Assembly: GCA_020851075.1 (NCBI GenBank) | Contig: JADZDL010000256.1 | Location: 1-64,000 of the forward strand | DNA: 64,000 bases | Direction of reading: 5' to 3' | DNA from: Planctomycetota bacterium | GTDB lineage: Bacteria > Planctomycetota > UBA1135 > UBA2386 | Shown: positions 56,655-64,000 of the stretch, piece by piece | Layout: the number at the start of each line of letters is the position of its first letter | Position numbering within the stretch: the stretch's first letter is position 1 | Notes under the pieces: model-generated | What the model saw: the letters and a program-made list of their open reading frames with translations, nothing else | Told to the model about the DNA's origin: nothing | Database searches by the model: none | Position numbers and translations under genes: made by a program

Positions 56655-59345
56655 GTGATTGGCGCCCCCCACCGTCGCCACGACGCCTTGGCGTTCGTGC
56701 TGTTCCTGCTGCTGCCCGCAGTCCTGCTCGGCGACTGCCTGTTCGGGGGCAAGACGTTCCTGCCGTACGACATCGCCGAGTTCCCGCCGATCGCGACGAC
56801 CCTGACACGCGAACAGCAGCAGGACCTGCGCGAGACCGCCAACTACGACGCGACGGAAGCCCCGATCTGGTTTGCGATCGAACTGCAACTCGCGCGCGAA
56901 GCGCTCCTGCACGGCCAGTTGCCGCATTGGAATGGCTACGTGCGCGGTGGTGCGCCCATGCTCGCGCACGGCCATCTCGGCCTGCTGGATCCCCTGCATT
57001 GGCCAGCGCTGCTGTTTGCCGATCCGACGGACGGATTGCTCTGCCTCAGTTACATCATGTTCGCGCTGGCGGGGGCGCTCATGTACGGATTCCTGCGCGC
57101 CTTGCGCATCGGCCATCTCGCCGCGGTGTTTGGCGGCGTGGCCTTCGCATGGTCGGGCACCATCACCGCGAACGCGCACTGGTTCATGCGCATGGAGCCG
57201 CTCGCGCTCATGCCGGGCATGCTCTGGGCGATGCTCGCCATAGCGCGCCGCTGCGGCCACGCGCGGGCAAAGCCAACTCTCGGGCTCGCCCTCGCGATGG
57301 CCTGCACGTGGCTGTCGGGATTCCCGCAGTACGGCATTCCGACCACGCTGATCGCCGCCGCGTTTGGCTTCACGCTCTGCCTGCACGAACTGCGACGCGG
57401 CCTGCGTCCCGCGCTGCAACTTGCCGGCTGGATGGCGCTCGGCGGTGGTCTTGGGCTGTTGCTCGCGATGCCGTCGCTGCTGCAGATGCTGCACTTCTAT
57501 CCGCTGTCGAATCGGCCGATCGATGAGACGCTGGACCGCGCCAGCCGGCACGCCTGGGCGCCGATGGGCTTCCTCGGCTACCTGTTCCCTACCATCTTCT
57601 CGGCGCCCGGCGATTGGACGATGCCGCAGGATCGTTCGCCGCTGCCGTGGTTGCTGTCCAACCTGCGTCACTGGGAGACCGGCGAACAGCTGCTGCCGAA
57701 CTACAACTTCACCGAGTACGCGATCTTCCCGGGCACGCTGCCGCTGATCTGCGCCGTGCTCGCCCTGCTGCAGAAGGGCCCGAAATGGCGATTCCTGCCC
57801 GTTCTCGGCCTCGCGCTCGTGTGGCTGCTGGCGACGGGTGCACTCGGCTTCTTCGCGGTCTACCTGCTGCCCGGCATCAAGACCGTGCCGCCCTACCGCT
57901 TCGCCGGGCCAGCGTGTGCATTCGTCGCGATGCTCGGTGCGATCGGCTTTGACTCCCTGCGCGCGCACTCGCGCCCCGGCGTGTTGCGCCTGTTGGCCGT
58001 AGCACTGGCCGCCGCGGGCAGTTTCTGCCTCGCCGAGTCGACGCACGTGGTGCCGCCGACGGACACCTCGAAGGATCCGTGGCTGAGCACGATCGTCGAA
58101 CGCTACCGCGAACCCTACGCGCGCGAGAACCGCGTACCGGTAGCCGAAGTGACGCCAATGGCTGCGCACCACTTGCAGTTCACGGTCGCCAATCCGAGCA
58201 ACCCCGCCCAACCGTTCGACACGATCCGGCTCGGCCGCGAGCGGCTGCACGGCAACCTGTGGCGGGGCGGCTCCGCCTTGCTGTTTGGCGCGGGCTTCCT
58301 GTTCCTGCTGTCGCTGCGCGGACGTGGCAAGGCCCTCGTCGGCTGGCCCGCAATGCTCGCAATCGCGTTCACGGGGCTCGAACTCGGCAACTTCGGCTTC
58401 CACCTCAACCGCGGTCAGACGATGCCGTATCCGCACACGAGTGCGGTGCACGACTTCCTGCGCGCGCAGCGTGATACCGCCATGGCGCAGGGTGGTTTCC
58501 TGGTCGGGCGCGGGTTTGCACTCGGCAAGGGCTCCCCGAGCGGCTCGGCCTACACCCTGCCAGGTGGCACGCTCGCGGCCGAACACATCCGCGATCTGAA
58601 CTTCTACACGTTCGTCGACAACAAGAGCGACCTGCCGATCCGCAAGCTCTACGGCGATGCCCAGATCCTGCGTGGCTTCGTCTGTGGTGGCCTGCCCGAC
58701 GACGACCGCCTCGAACGCCCCTGGTGGGACCTCATGGGCCTGCGCTACGTGCTCTCGACGCATGCCATGCAGCACGCGGGCACCCGCGTCGGCCCCGAAC
58801 TGAAGGGCCCCCTCGGCGAGTTCTTTGTCTACGAACGTCCACACGCGATGCCGCGCGCGTGGCTGGTGCCCGAACTGCGCATCGTCGACAAAGAACCCGA
58901 ACTCATCGAGACCTTGGCCAGCAAGGACCTCAACCCGCGCGCCGCCGCGCTTGTCAGTAGCGCGGATGCGGCGGTGCTGGGTTCGCTGCCAGCTGACGCC
59001 AGGACACGCGACCGCACGATCGAGTTCCTGCACGAAGACAAGAAGCGACTCGTGCTGCGAGTCGGCGAAGGTGCGGCCGGCTACCTCGTGCTCGCGGACA
59101 CGTTCTTCCCGGGTTGGGAAGCGACGATCGACGATGCGCCAGTGCCGATCGCGCGCGGCAACCTCTACCAGCGCGTCGTCGCGGTGCCGGCCAAAGCCTG
59201 CACGCTGCACTTCCGCTTCCGCGCCGACGGCTTCCGCTCGGGTCTAAGCCTCGGCGCGTGCGGCCTGCTCGGCCTGCTGGCCCTGTTGTGGATCGGACGC
59301 CGACGCGCCTCTGCTACCGCCGGCGACGAATCGATCGCGAGCTAG
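56655..59345 (+). CDS. Large YfhO-like membrane protein
   Basis: 896 residues from GTG 56655. A multi-pass protein with about 12 helices in the first 520 residues and a C-terminal extracytoplasmic domain. The YfhO hallmarks are the early FLPYDIAEFPPIATT and QLPHWNGYVRGGAPMLA, and the late VLADTFFPGWEATIDDAPVPIARGNLYQRVVAVPA. YfhO relatives act on glycosylation of envelope polymers such as lipoteichoic acid. A GT-C-like glycosyltransferase role is likely. Tail overlaps the convergent gene by 4 bp. Confidence 0.88.
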   Translation: MIGAPHRRHDALAFVLFLLLPAVLLGDCLFGGKTFLPYDIAEFPPIATTLTREQQQDLRETANYDATEAPIWFAIELQLAREALLHGQLPHWNGYVRGGAPMLAHGHLGLLDPLHWPALLFADPTDGLLCLSYIMFALAGALMYGFLRALRIGHLAAVFGGVAFAWSGTITANAHWFMRMEPLALMPGMLWAMLAIARRCGHARAKPTLGLALAMACTWLSGFPQYGIPTTLIAAAFGFTLCLHELRRGLRPALQLAGWMALGGGLGLLLAMPSLLQMLHFYPLSNRPIDETLDRASRHAWAPMGFLGYLFPTIFSAPGDWTMPQDRSPLPWLLSNLRHWETGEQLLPNYNFTEYAIFPGTLPLICAVLALLQKGPKWRFLPVLGLALVWLLATGALGFFAVYLLPGIKTVPPYRFAGPACAFVAMLGAIGFDSLRAHSRPGVLRLLAVALAAAGSFCLAESTHVVPPTDTSKDPWLSTIVERYREPYARENRVPVAEVTPMAAHHLQFTVANPSNPAQPFDTIRLGRERLHGNLWRGGSALLFGAGFLFLLSLRGRGKALVGWPAMLAIAFTGLELGNFGFHLNRGQTMPYPHTSAVHDFLRAQRDTAMAQGGFLVGRGFALGKGSPSGSAYTLPGGTLAAEHIRDLNFYTFVDNKSDLPIRKLYGDAQILRGFVCGGLPDDDRLERPWWDLMGLRYVLSTHAMQHAGTRVGPELKGPLGEFFVYERPHAMPRAWLVPELRIVDKEPELIETLASKDLNPRAAALVSSADAAVLGSLPADARTRDRTIEFLHEDKKRLVLRVGEGAAGYLVLADTFFPGWEATIDDAPVPIARGNLYQRVVAVPAKACTLHFRFRADGFRSGLSLGACGLLGLLALLWIGRRRASATAGDESIAS

Positions 59346-60463
59346 CCCTTCTTTTCCTTGGGCTTGCTCGCCGCCTTCGCACGCTCGCGCGCGCGCTTCT
59401 CATTGGCCGCGATCGCACCCGGAAACGGGCGCCCACTCTCGATCGCGGCGTTCTCGTCGTGCAGCGGCCGCCCGTAGTCGACGAGCGCCTCCATGTCGAA
59501 AGCGCCGAACTTCACGAAGGGCTGCGCGAGCAGTCGTTCGTGAATGACCTGCGGCAACGCCTTCAAGATCACCATGCCACCGGCATCCCGCGTCGGCTGC
59601 CCCTTGGCATCGAGCACGAACGTGTCGCGAATGAGAAGTGCACTGCTCGCATTCTCGGCTAGACGATCGGCATCCTGCCACCGACTGCGGCCCTGCGTTC
59701 CCGAAGAGATCTTGCGCAACAGTGCCCGATGCATGCCGACAAACATCTTCGCCTTCTGCTCGTCGGTGTGTCCGGTGCTGCGCTGCAGATCGAAGAGGTT
59801 GCGCGCGAGCCCCAATTCGGGCAGCAGGTCGATCGCATGCCAGAACCCCGGCAATACGAGCAACACCGTCTCATCCGCCGTCATCACGACGATCTGCACG
59901 TTGCGCCCACCAGCGCCATTGGTCGTGCCCAACGCCGTCTGATCCTGTCGGTAGCCGGCCGACAAACCGATGTGCGGGGCCGACTCGATGTCGGACCAAC
60001 CGAGGATGAAACGTTCGCGCAGTTCTTCCTGCAGCACGGCATTGGCCAGCGTGGTGCCGCGCAGACTCTGCAGCGCGCTGCACGCGTCACCATTCAGGTC
60101 GCCGAGCGCTTGGATCCACAGGATCGGCTTGCCAGTCGAACGCGACGCGGCCTTGGCAACCGACAGATCGGTGTGCCACGGCAGCGCGAGCACCTTGGCG
60201 ATCTCCTTCACCAGCTCCTTGCCAGCCGCCTTCGGCCCGGAGGTATCGGGGTCGATCGGATCGGGCGCAGGTGCGGGCACCGCCTTCTTGCCCCCTGCAG
60301 GAGGCGCACCCGGCGTTCTCGCGGGCGGCTGGAAGAAGGGCTGGTTGGCGAGTCCCGGGTGATTCACGGGTGGCGGCACGAGCGGAATGCCAGGCAACGG
60401 CGGGCGCTGGGCTACCGCAAGACCAGACCACAACGACAAGGACAGCAACATCAAATGCCGCAT
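59342..60463 (-). CDS. Secreted protein, Cys paralogue of the neighbouring selenoprotein candidate
   Basis: 373 residues from the ATG at 60463 (GGAG 7 nt upstream), with signal peptide MRHLMLLSLSLWSGLAVAQ. A Pro-rich linker (20-70) precedes a domain starting KELVKEIAKVLALPWHTDL. The segment GKPILWIQALGDLNGDACSALQSLRG places Cys128 after a beta-strand, as in thioredoxin-like folds. It is followed by GWSDIES...GTTNGAGGRNVQIVVMTADETVLLVLPGFWHA. The protein shares roughly half of its residues with the upstream gene product. The C-terminus is Lys-rich. A secreted redox or thiol-based role is inferred; no family name was recognised. Confidence 0.85.
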   Translation of the reverse strand: MRHLMLLSLSLWSGLAVAQRPPLPGIPLVPPPVNHPGLANQPFFQPPARTPGAPPAGGKKAVPAPAPDPIDPDTSGPKAAGKELVKEIAKVLALPWHTDLSVAKAASRSTGKPILWIQALGDLNGDACSALQSLRGTTLANAVLQEELRERFILGWSDIESAPHIGLSAGYRQDQTALGTTNGAGGRNVQIVVMTADETVLLVLPGFWHAIDLLPELGLARNLFDLQRSTGHTDEQKAKMFVGMHRALLRKISSGTQGRSRWQDADRLAENASSALLIRDTFVLDAKGQPTRDAGGMVILKALPQVIHERLLAQPFVKFGAFDMEALVDYGRPLHDENAAIESGRPFPGAIAANEKRARERAKAASKPKEKKG

Positions 60464-60561
60464 CGGAGATCTCCAAGATGGCGCCAGGGTCGGCGCTATC
60501 ACCATTGAACCAGATCCCCGTCGCGCGCGCTTGGACCGGGCGAGGGGATCTTTGCCATCCA

Positions 60562-61734
60562 CTAGTTCTTTCGCTTCTGGGCAGCCTTTGCCGCCTTCTC
60601 GGCCAGCAGCCGGTCCTTCGCCAAGGCCTTTTCGCGCAACTCGTTGGCCTTCACAGCCTGCGGGAAGTTGCGGCCTTTGTCGACCCAAGCATTGTTGTCG
60701 TAGAACGCGCGCCCGTAGTCGACGAACGACTCCATGCCGAAGTCGGTGAGCTTCTTCCACGGCCGCTGCAGGAGCCGTTCGTGCACGACCTGGACCACAG
60801 GCTTCAACACCACGCGACCGTTGGCTTCAACCATCGGTTGGCCAAGGTCATTGAGCGCAAACGTATCGCGCACGCCGGCCTTGCCGCGGTTGCTCTCTTC
60901 CCACTGATCAAAGTCCTGCCACCGGCTGCGGCCAATCGCCTCCGGCGTCAACTTGCGCAGGAACGACCGGTGCAGGGTCGAGAACATGACCTGCTTCTGC
61001 GCCGCACTGTGTTCTTCACTGCGATAGAGATCGTGCAGATCGAGCGCGAGTCGCAACTCGGACAGCAGGTCCTCCGCATTCCAGAACCCCGGCAGAACGT
61101 GCACCACGGTCTCGTCGGTGGCCATCACGACAAGTTGCACATTGCGGCCGCCGGCCCCATTGGTCGTGCCAACCGCCGTCTGATCACACTTGTAACCATG
61201 GGAAATGCCCACGTGCGTTTGCCGCTCGATATTCTGCCAGCCGATCACAAAGCGTTCGGACAGCAGATCCATCACTTCCTGATTTGGCAGGGTCACGCCC
61301 CGCAAACTCTGGAGAGCACTTCAAGCAAAGCCATCGAGTTCGCCGAGCGCCTGCACCCACAGAATGGGCTTGGCCGTCGCCGCCGATTCGACCTTGGCCT
61401 CAAACAGCTTCTCGTGCCACTGCAGCGCCGTCACCTTCTTCACCGCCGCTCTGAGCTGCTTGCCCGCGAGCTGCGGCCCTTCGGTAGCAGGATCCTTCGT
61501 CGGCGGCTCGGGCATCACCATGGCGGCGGCCGGGCTCGCCGCGGGCACGCTGGTCGGCGCCTGTGCACCTTGATTCGCCAGTTGCTGGCGCAACTGCGCA
61601 GGCATCGCCGAACGGACCGGCGAGGCGGCGCTTGCTGCCGCCTGGGGCGCTCGCCCAACCGGTGCAGCCGGGCGACGTTGCGCCGTGGCCATACTGGCCA
61701 GAATCAACACAGCAAGCAGGACAGGTTGCTTCAT
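60562..61734 (-). CDS. Candidate selenoprotein: secreted thioredoxin-like-fold protein with in-frame UGA at position 138
   Basis: 390 residues if UGA is read as selenocysteine. The start at 61734 has AGGAG 6 nt upstream (61741-61745) and a signal peptide (MKQPVLLAVLILASMATAQ). A single in-frame TGA at 61323-61321 splits the frame. On both sides the protein matches its neighbour without gap: KPILWVQALGELDGFA, then UGA, then SALQSLRGVTL, against KPILWIQALGDLNGDACSALQSLRGTTL. UGA thus sits exactly on the paralogue's Cys128. Downstream the match continues to the end (GTTNGAGGRNVQLVVMATDETVVHVLPGFW). A stem-loop follows the UGA. A simple nonsense mutation is the alternative, but it would have to hit the one redox column by chance. 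Confidence 0.75.
61283..61306 (-). promoter_or_regulatory. Candidate bacterial SECIS hairpin downstream of the in-frame UGA
   Basis: On the minus strand, 15 nt after the UGA, UUUGCGGGG pairs with CCCUGC-C-AAA around the loop CGUGA: nine pairs, one G-U, one bulged C. The apical loop has G in its second position, 25 nt after the UGA, within the spacing known for bacterial SECIS elements. It was found by eye and not scored. Confidence 0.6.
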
Positions 61735-61903
61735 TGGGGTCTCCTGGGTTTGCCGACGCACCTGGACTTGATGCGCCGGACCGTTGGAGCCGATGGCACA
61801 GCTTCGCGTAAGGCCGAATCACACCTCGCCTACGAAGTTCCGCGGGTTGCCCAGACCGCGCGGCGCGCCCACTATTGCATTCTCCCCACTTCGTCCCCTC
61901 CCA

Positions 61904-63133
61904 ATGCGCGACTGTCGATACCCGCTCTCCGCCTTCGCCGCCCTGCTGCTTGCCGCACCGAGCCTCGCCCAACGAACGTGGATCGTGGCGCCACAACCAG
62001 GCCCCGGGGTTGACTTCACCGACCTCCCGCCGGCCATCGCGGCAGCGGCACCGGGCGATCGCATCGAAGCGAGCGGCACGTCTTCGCTTTTGGCGACCTA
62101 TTCGTCGATCTTCGTCGACAAAGCGCTCGATATCGAGGCGACGCAGGCCGCGCGCCTGGACTCGATCCGCGTCGAGAATCTGCCCGCAGGCCAACTCGTT
62201 CGCATCGCGGGCTTCCGCTGCGTCACCACCCCAACCAATGCCGCACCCGACAATTGCCTGCTGATCCGCAACTGCGCGGGCACGGTATTACTCACCAGTC
62301 TCGACGTCCGGAATTCGACAGGCGACCGGATCGACGGCTTCCGGCTCGAGAACTGCGCCGCGGTAGTTCTCCAGGATGTCACAACGCTCGGCAACAGCGG
62401 CGGCATCAACCCCGGTGGCCCAGCCCTCTTCGTCAACAACAGCAGCTGCAGCCTCGTGCGCTGCACCCTGCGCGGCGGCGACGGCGGCGGCTCGATCTCC
62501 AATGCGGCTGGCTACCGCGGCGGTGATGCTGTGCAGATCGTTTCGGGGTCGATGCTCGCCGCCCAGTGCACGATCACCGGTGGCCATGGCGGCTATGGGT
62601 TCTTTGTTCCAGGCGATGGCGGCACGGCGGTCTACAACGACTCACTGCACCCTGCCACGCTCACGTTGCTGGACTCCACGTTGACCCAGGGCCAGGGTTT
62701 CGTCGGCCAATCGATCGATGGAAACGCCGTCGATGGTGTGGCCCGCGTGACGGCCGACTGCATCGTCACTGGGCCGTTGCAGAATGGAGCGACGACCGTT
62801 CCAGCGATGACCACGCTACAATCCAACGCCAACCTCCAGCAAGGTGGCACGCTGGATCTCACGTTCGAAGGCACCGCTGGCACCCTCATCATGCTCGGCT
62901 TCGACGTCCGCGCCGAACATCGCCTAGTCCCCGGTTTTGCCGAACCATGGCTGCTCACGCCCGACTGCTGGCTGCTCGGCTACGGCGTCCTGCCTGGCTC
63001 GCCGACGACGGTCTCCTACTACGTTCCGCATGAGCCGGTACTCCACCAGCTTTCCTTGTGGTTCCAGGCCGCGGCGTTCGAGGCCTCGGCCCGCGCCACA
63101 ATGACTCCCGTCGCAGTGACGCGCGTCGAGTAG
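61904..63133 (+). CDS. Secreted right-handed beta-helix-like protein
   Basis: 409 residues from the ATG at 61904. Signal peptide MRDCRYPLSAFAALLLAAPSLAQ. The opening IVAPQPGPGVDFTDLPPAIAAAAPGDRIE is the typical entry of pectate-lyase-like helices (PDFTDLPAAIAAASPGD-type). Short repeats of coil strands follow (NCLLIRNCAGTVLLTSLDVRNS, VVLQDVTTLGNSG, SLVRCTLRGG, MLAAQCTITGG). The last 110 residues resemble the C-terminal module of other exported proteins here. No catalytic residues were identified; a surface polysaccharide-binding or structural role is likely. Confidence 0.82.
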   Translation: MRDCRYPLSAFAALLLAAPSLAQRTWIVAPQPGPGVDFTDLPPAIAAAAPGDRIEASGTSSLLATYSSIFVDKALDIEATQAARLDSIRVENLPAGQLVRIAGFRCVTTPTNAAPDNCLLIRNCAGTVLLTSLDVRNSTGDRIDGFRLENCAAVVLQDVTTLGNSGGINPGGPALFVNNSSCSLVRCTLRGGDGGGSISNAAGYRGGDAVQIVSGSMLAAQCTITGGHGGYGFFVPGDGGTAVYNDSLHPATLTLLDSTLTQGQGFVGQSIDGNAVDGVARVTADCIVTGPLQNGATTVPAMTTLQSNANLQQGGTLDLTFEGTAGTLIMLGFDVRAEHRLVPGFAEPWLLTPDCWLLGYGVLPGSPTTVSYYVPHEPVLHQLSLWFQAAAFEASARATMTPVAVTRVE

Positions 63134-63152
63134 TTCGAGTAGCCTCTGCGCG

Positions 63153-63665
63153 ATGCAGATGGTGCTGGTGAGCTCCTGCCTCATGGGCGAGAAGGTGCGC
63201 TACGACGGCGGCACCAAGTCGCTGCTGGATCCAGTCCTCGCCGCGTGGCAGGCCGAAGGCCGCCTGCTTTGGGTGTGCCCGGAGGTCGCCGGTGGGCTCG
63301 GCACACCGCGGCCACCGGCCGAGATCGTCGGCGGAACTGGGGAATCGGTGCTCCTGGGGCACGCGAAGGTGCGCACCAACACCGGTGAGGATGTGACAGC
63401 GCAATTCCTACGTGGCGCCCACGCCGCGTTGGCATTGGCCCGCAGCCGCGGCGCGCGCATCGCAATCCTCAAGGCGCGCAGCCCTTCGTGTGGCAACGAA
63501 CAGATCTACGATGGCACCCACAGCCGCACGGTGATCGCGGGAGAAGGCACCACGGCTGCACTCCTGAAGCGCGAGGGCGTGCGCGTATTCCACGAAGGGC
63601 AATTGCGTGAGGCCGCCGAGCACCTCGCACAACTCGAAGCGCTGGACCCACGGCGCACTCGTTAA
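63153..63665 (+). CDS. DUF523 / TudS-like [4Fe-4S] desulfidase
   Basis: 170 residues, family length. The three cluster Cys of DUF523 proteins are present: VSSCLMG (Cys9), VCPEVAGGL (Cys42) and ARSPSCGNEQIYDG (Cys113). The founding characterised member removes sulfur from 2-thiouracil. The 19-bp gap to the preceding gene allows co-transcription. Convergent 4-bp overlap with the next gene. Confidence 0.9.
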   Translation: MQMVLVSSCLMGEKVRYDGGTKSLLDPVLAAWQAEGRLLWVCPEVAGGLGTPRPPAEIVGGTGESVLLGHAKVRTNTGEDVTAQFLRGAHAALALARSRGARIAILKARSPSCGNEQIYDGTHSRTVIAGEGTTAALLKREGVRVFHEGQLREAAEHLAQLEALDPRRTR

Positions 63666-64000
63666 CCCTTCTTCTGCAGCCGCGCGAGCTGCTTCGGATC
63701 CGTCAACTCCCTTGCCGCGATCTTGCCAACCCACTGCGCGGTCTTGTCACCGGACGCCGCCAATTGGCGCGCCAGCGTCAGCGAGGGTGCATGCAAGGCC
63801 AAGGATCGTTTGCCAATCTGGCGAAGTGCCCAGTGAACGGCCTTCTTCACGTAGTTGCGCGGGTCCGTGGCCTGGGCCTCGATGATCTTTAGCAACGGCA
63901 AGAACTCGGCATCTGGCGCCTCCTTCGCGTGCACGCAATAGCTGGCAATCGTGGCAAAGGCGGCGCGACGAACAAACTCTCGCTCGTCTTTCGCCCACTG
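63662..64000 (-). CDS. AlkD-like DNA alkylation repair protein (5' truncated by window end)
   Basis: The visible 112 residues are the C-terminal part; the frame continues beyond 64000. HEAT-like repeats carry the family text EFVRRAAFATIASYCVHAK, DPRNYVKKAVHWALRQIGKRS and KTAQWVGKIAARELTD, typical of the DNA alkylation repair/AlkD superfamily. Such proteins excise alkylated bases. The start lies outside the window. Confidence 0.82.
   Translation of the reverse strand, partial: QWAKDEREFVRRAAFATIASYCVHAKEAPDAEFLPLLKIIEAQATDPRNYVKKAVHWALRQIGKRSLALHAPSLTLARQLAASGDKTAQWVGKIAARELTDPKQLARLQKKG

Noticed and set aside
56466-59210. 914-residue open frame on the minus strand
   Set aside because: It is antisense to the YfhO-like gene, rich in Arg/Gln/His, has no motif, and arises from GC-rich codon bias.
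60562-61734. Reading the UGA-split gene as a pseudogene or frameshift
   Set aside because: Both halves are in the same frame, there is no other damage, and the stop falls exactly on a conserved Cys column followed by a SECIS-like hairpin. A nonsense mutation remains possible but is less likely.

Overview
The window is GC-rich, gene-dense DNA that reads like a Planctomycetota chromosome, probably from one of the deep lineages whose genomes are full of large secreted proteins with a common C-terminal Gly/Pro/Cys-rich module. Supporting signs are: at least seven secreted proteins ending in related beta-rich modules; a Gram-negative type envelope (LptB, a patatin-type type Vd autotransporter, several lipoproteins); many start codons without a clear Shine-Dalgarno sequence; and a mix of bacterial and eukaryote-like housekeeping proteins (divergent-loop cyclophilin, DUS3-like dihydrouridine synthase, Rsm22-like methyltransferase). 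The phylum is an inference, since the window has no rRNA gene. No rRNA, tRNA, CRISPR array or prophage was seen. The only mobile-element relative is one RAYT-type transposase.

Layout. 0-9 kb: tail of a secreted protein, two secreted proteins of unknown role, two adjacent glycosyltransferase/TPR proteins, and a large subtilisin-like protease. 9.5-15.6 kb: an EF-hand membrane protein of unknown function, a DUS3-like enzyme, and a coupled pair ending in an M64 metallopeptidase. 15.5-20 kb: ROK sugar kinase, an S51 cyanophycinase-like lipoprotein with an isoaspartyl-peptidase lipoprotein, and a lipoprotein with DUF4476-type repeats. 20-28 kb: divergent-loop cyclophilin, Rsm22-like methyltransferase, patatin autotransporter, SGNH hydrolase. 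28.3-32.6 kb: lepA, an enlarged signal peptidase I and lptB in one overlapping operon. 33-39.5 kb: FG-GAP lipoprotein, short flagellin, two divergent PilT-like ATPases. 39.6-49.3 kb: a basic-tailed protein, a GreA fusion protein coupled to a hydrolase, a D-threonine-aldolase-like enzyme and a TPR protein, then a MoxR/DUF58/transglutaminase set. 49.3-56.6 kb: M28 peptidase, enoyl-CoA hydratase, two hydrolases, RAYT, a radical SAM cassette, DMT transporter. 56.6-64 kb: YfhO-like membrane protein, a Cys/Sec paralogue pair, beta-helix-like protein, TudS/DUF523, and an AlkD-like fragment.

The most unusual item is the gene at 60562-61734. Its reading frame is interrupted once, by UGA, at the exact column where the adjacent paralogue (59342-60463) has Cys. 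A stem-loop fitting bacterial SECIS rules follows the UGA. The simplest reading is a new thiol/selenol protein family with a Sec and a Cys member side by side. Other points of interest are the exported cyanophycin-dipeptide-type pair, the C-terminal module shared by unrelated secreted proteins (a possible sorting or anchoring signal), the residue-perfect divergent-loop cyclophilin, and the paired ATPases with altered PilT motifs.
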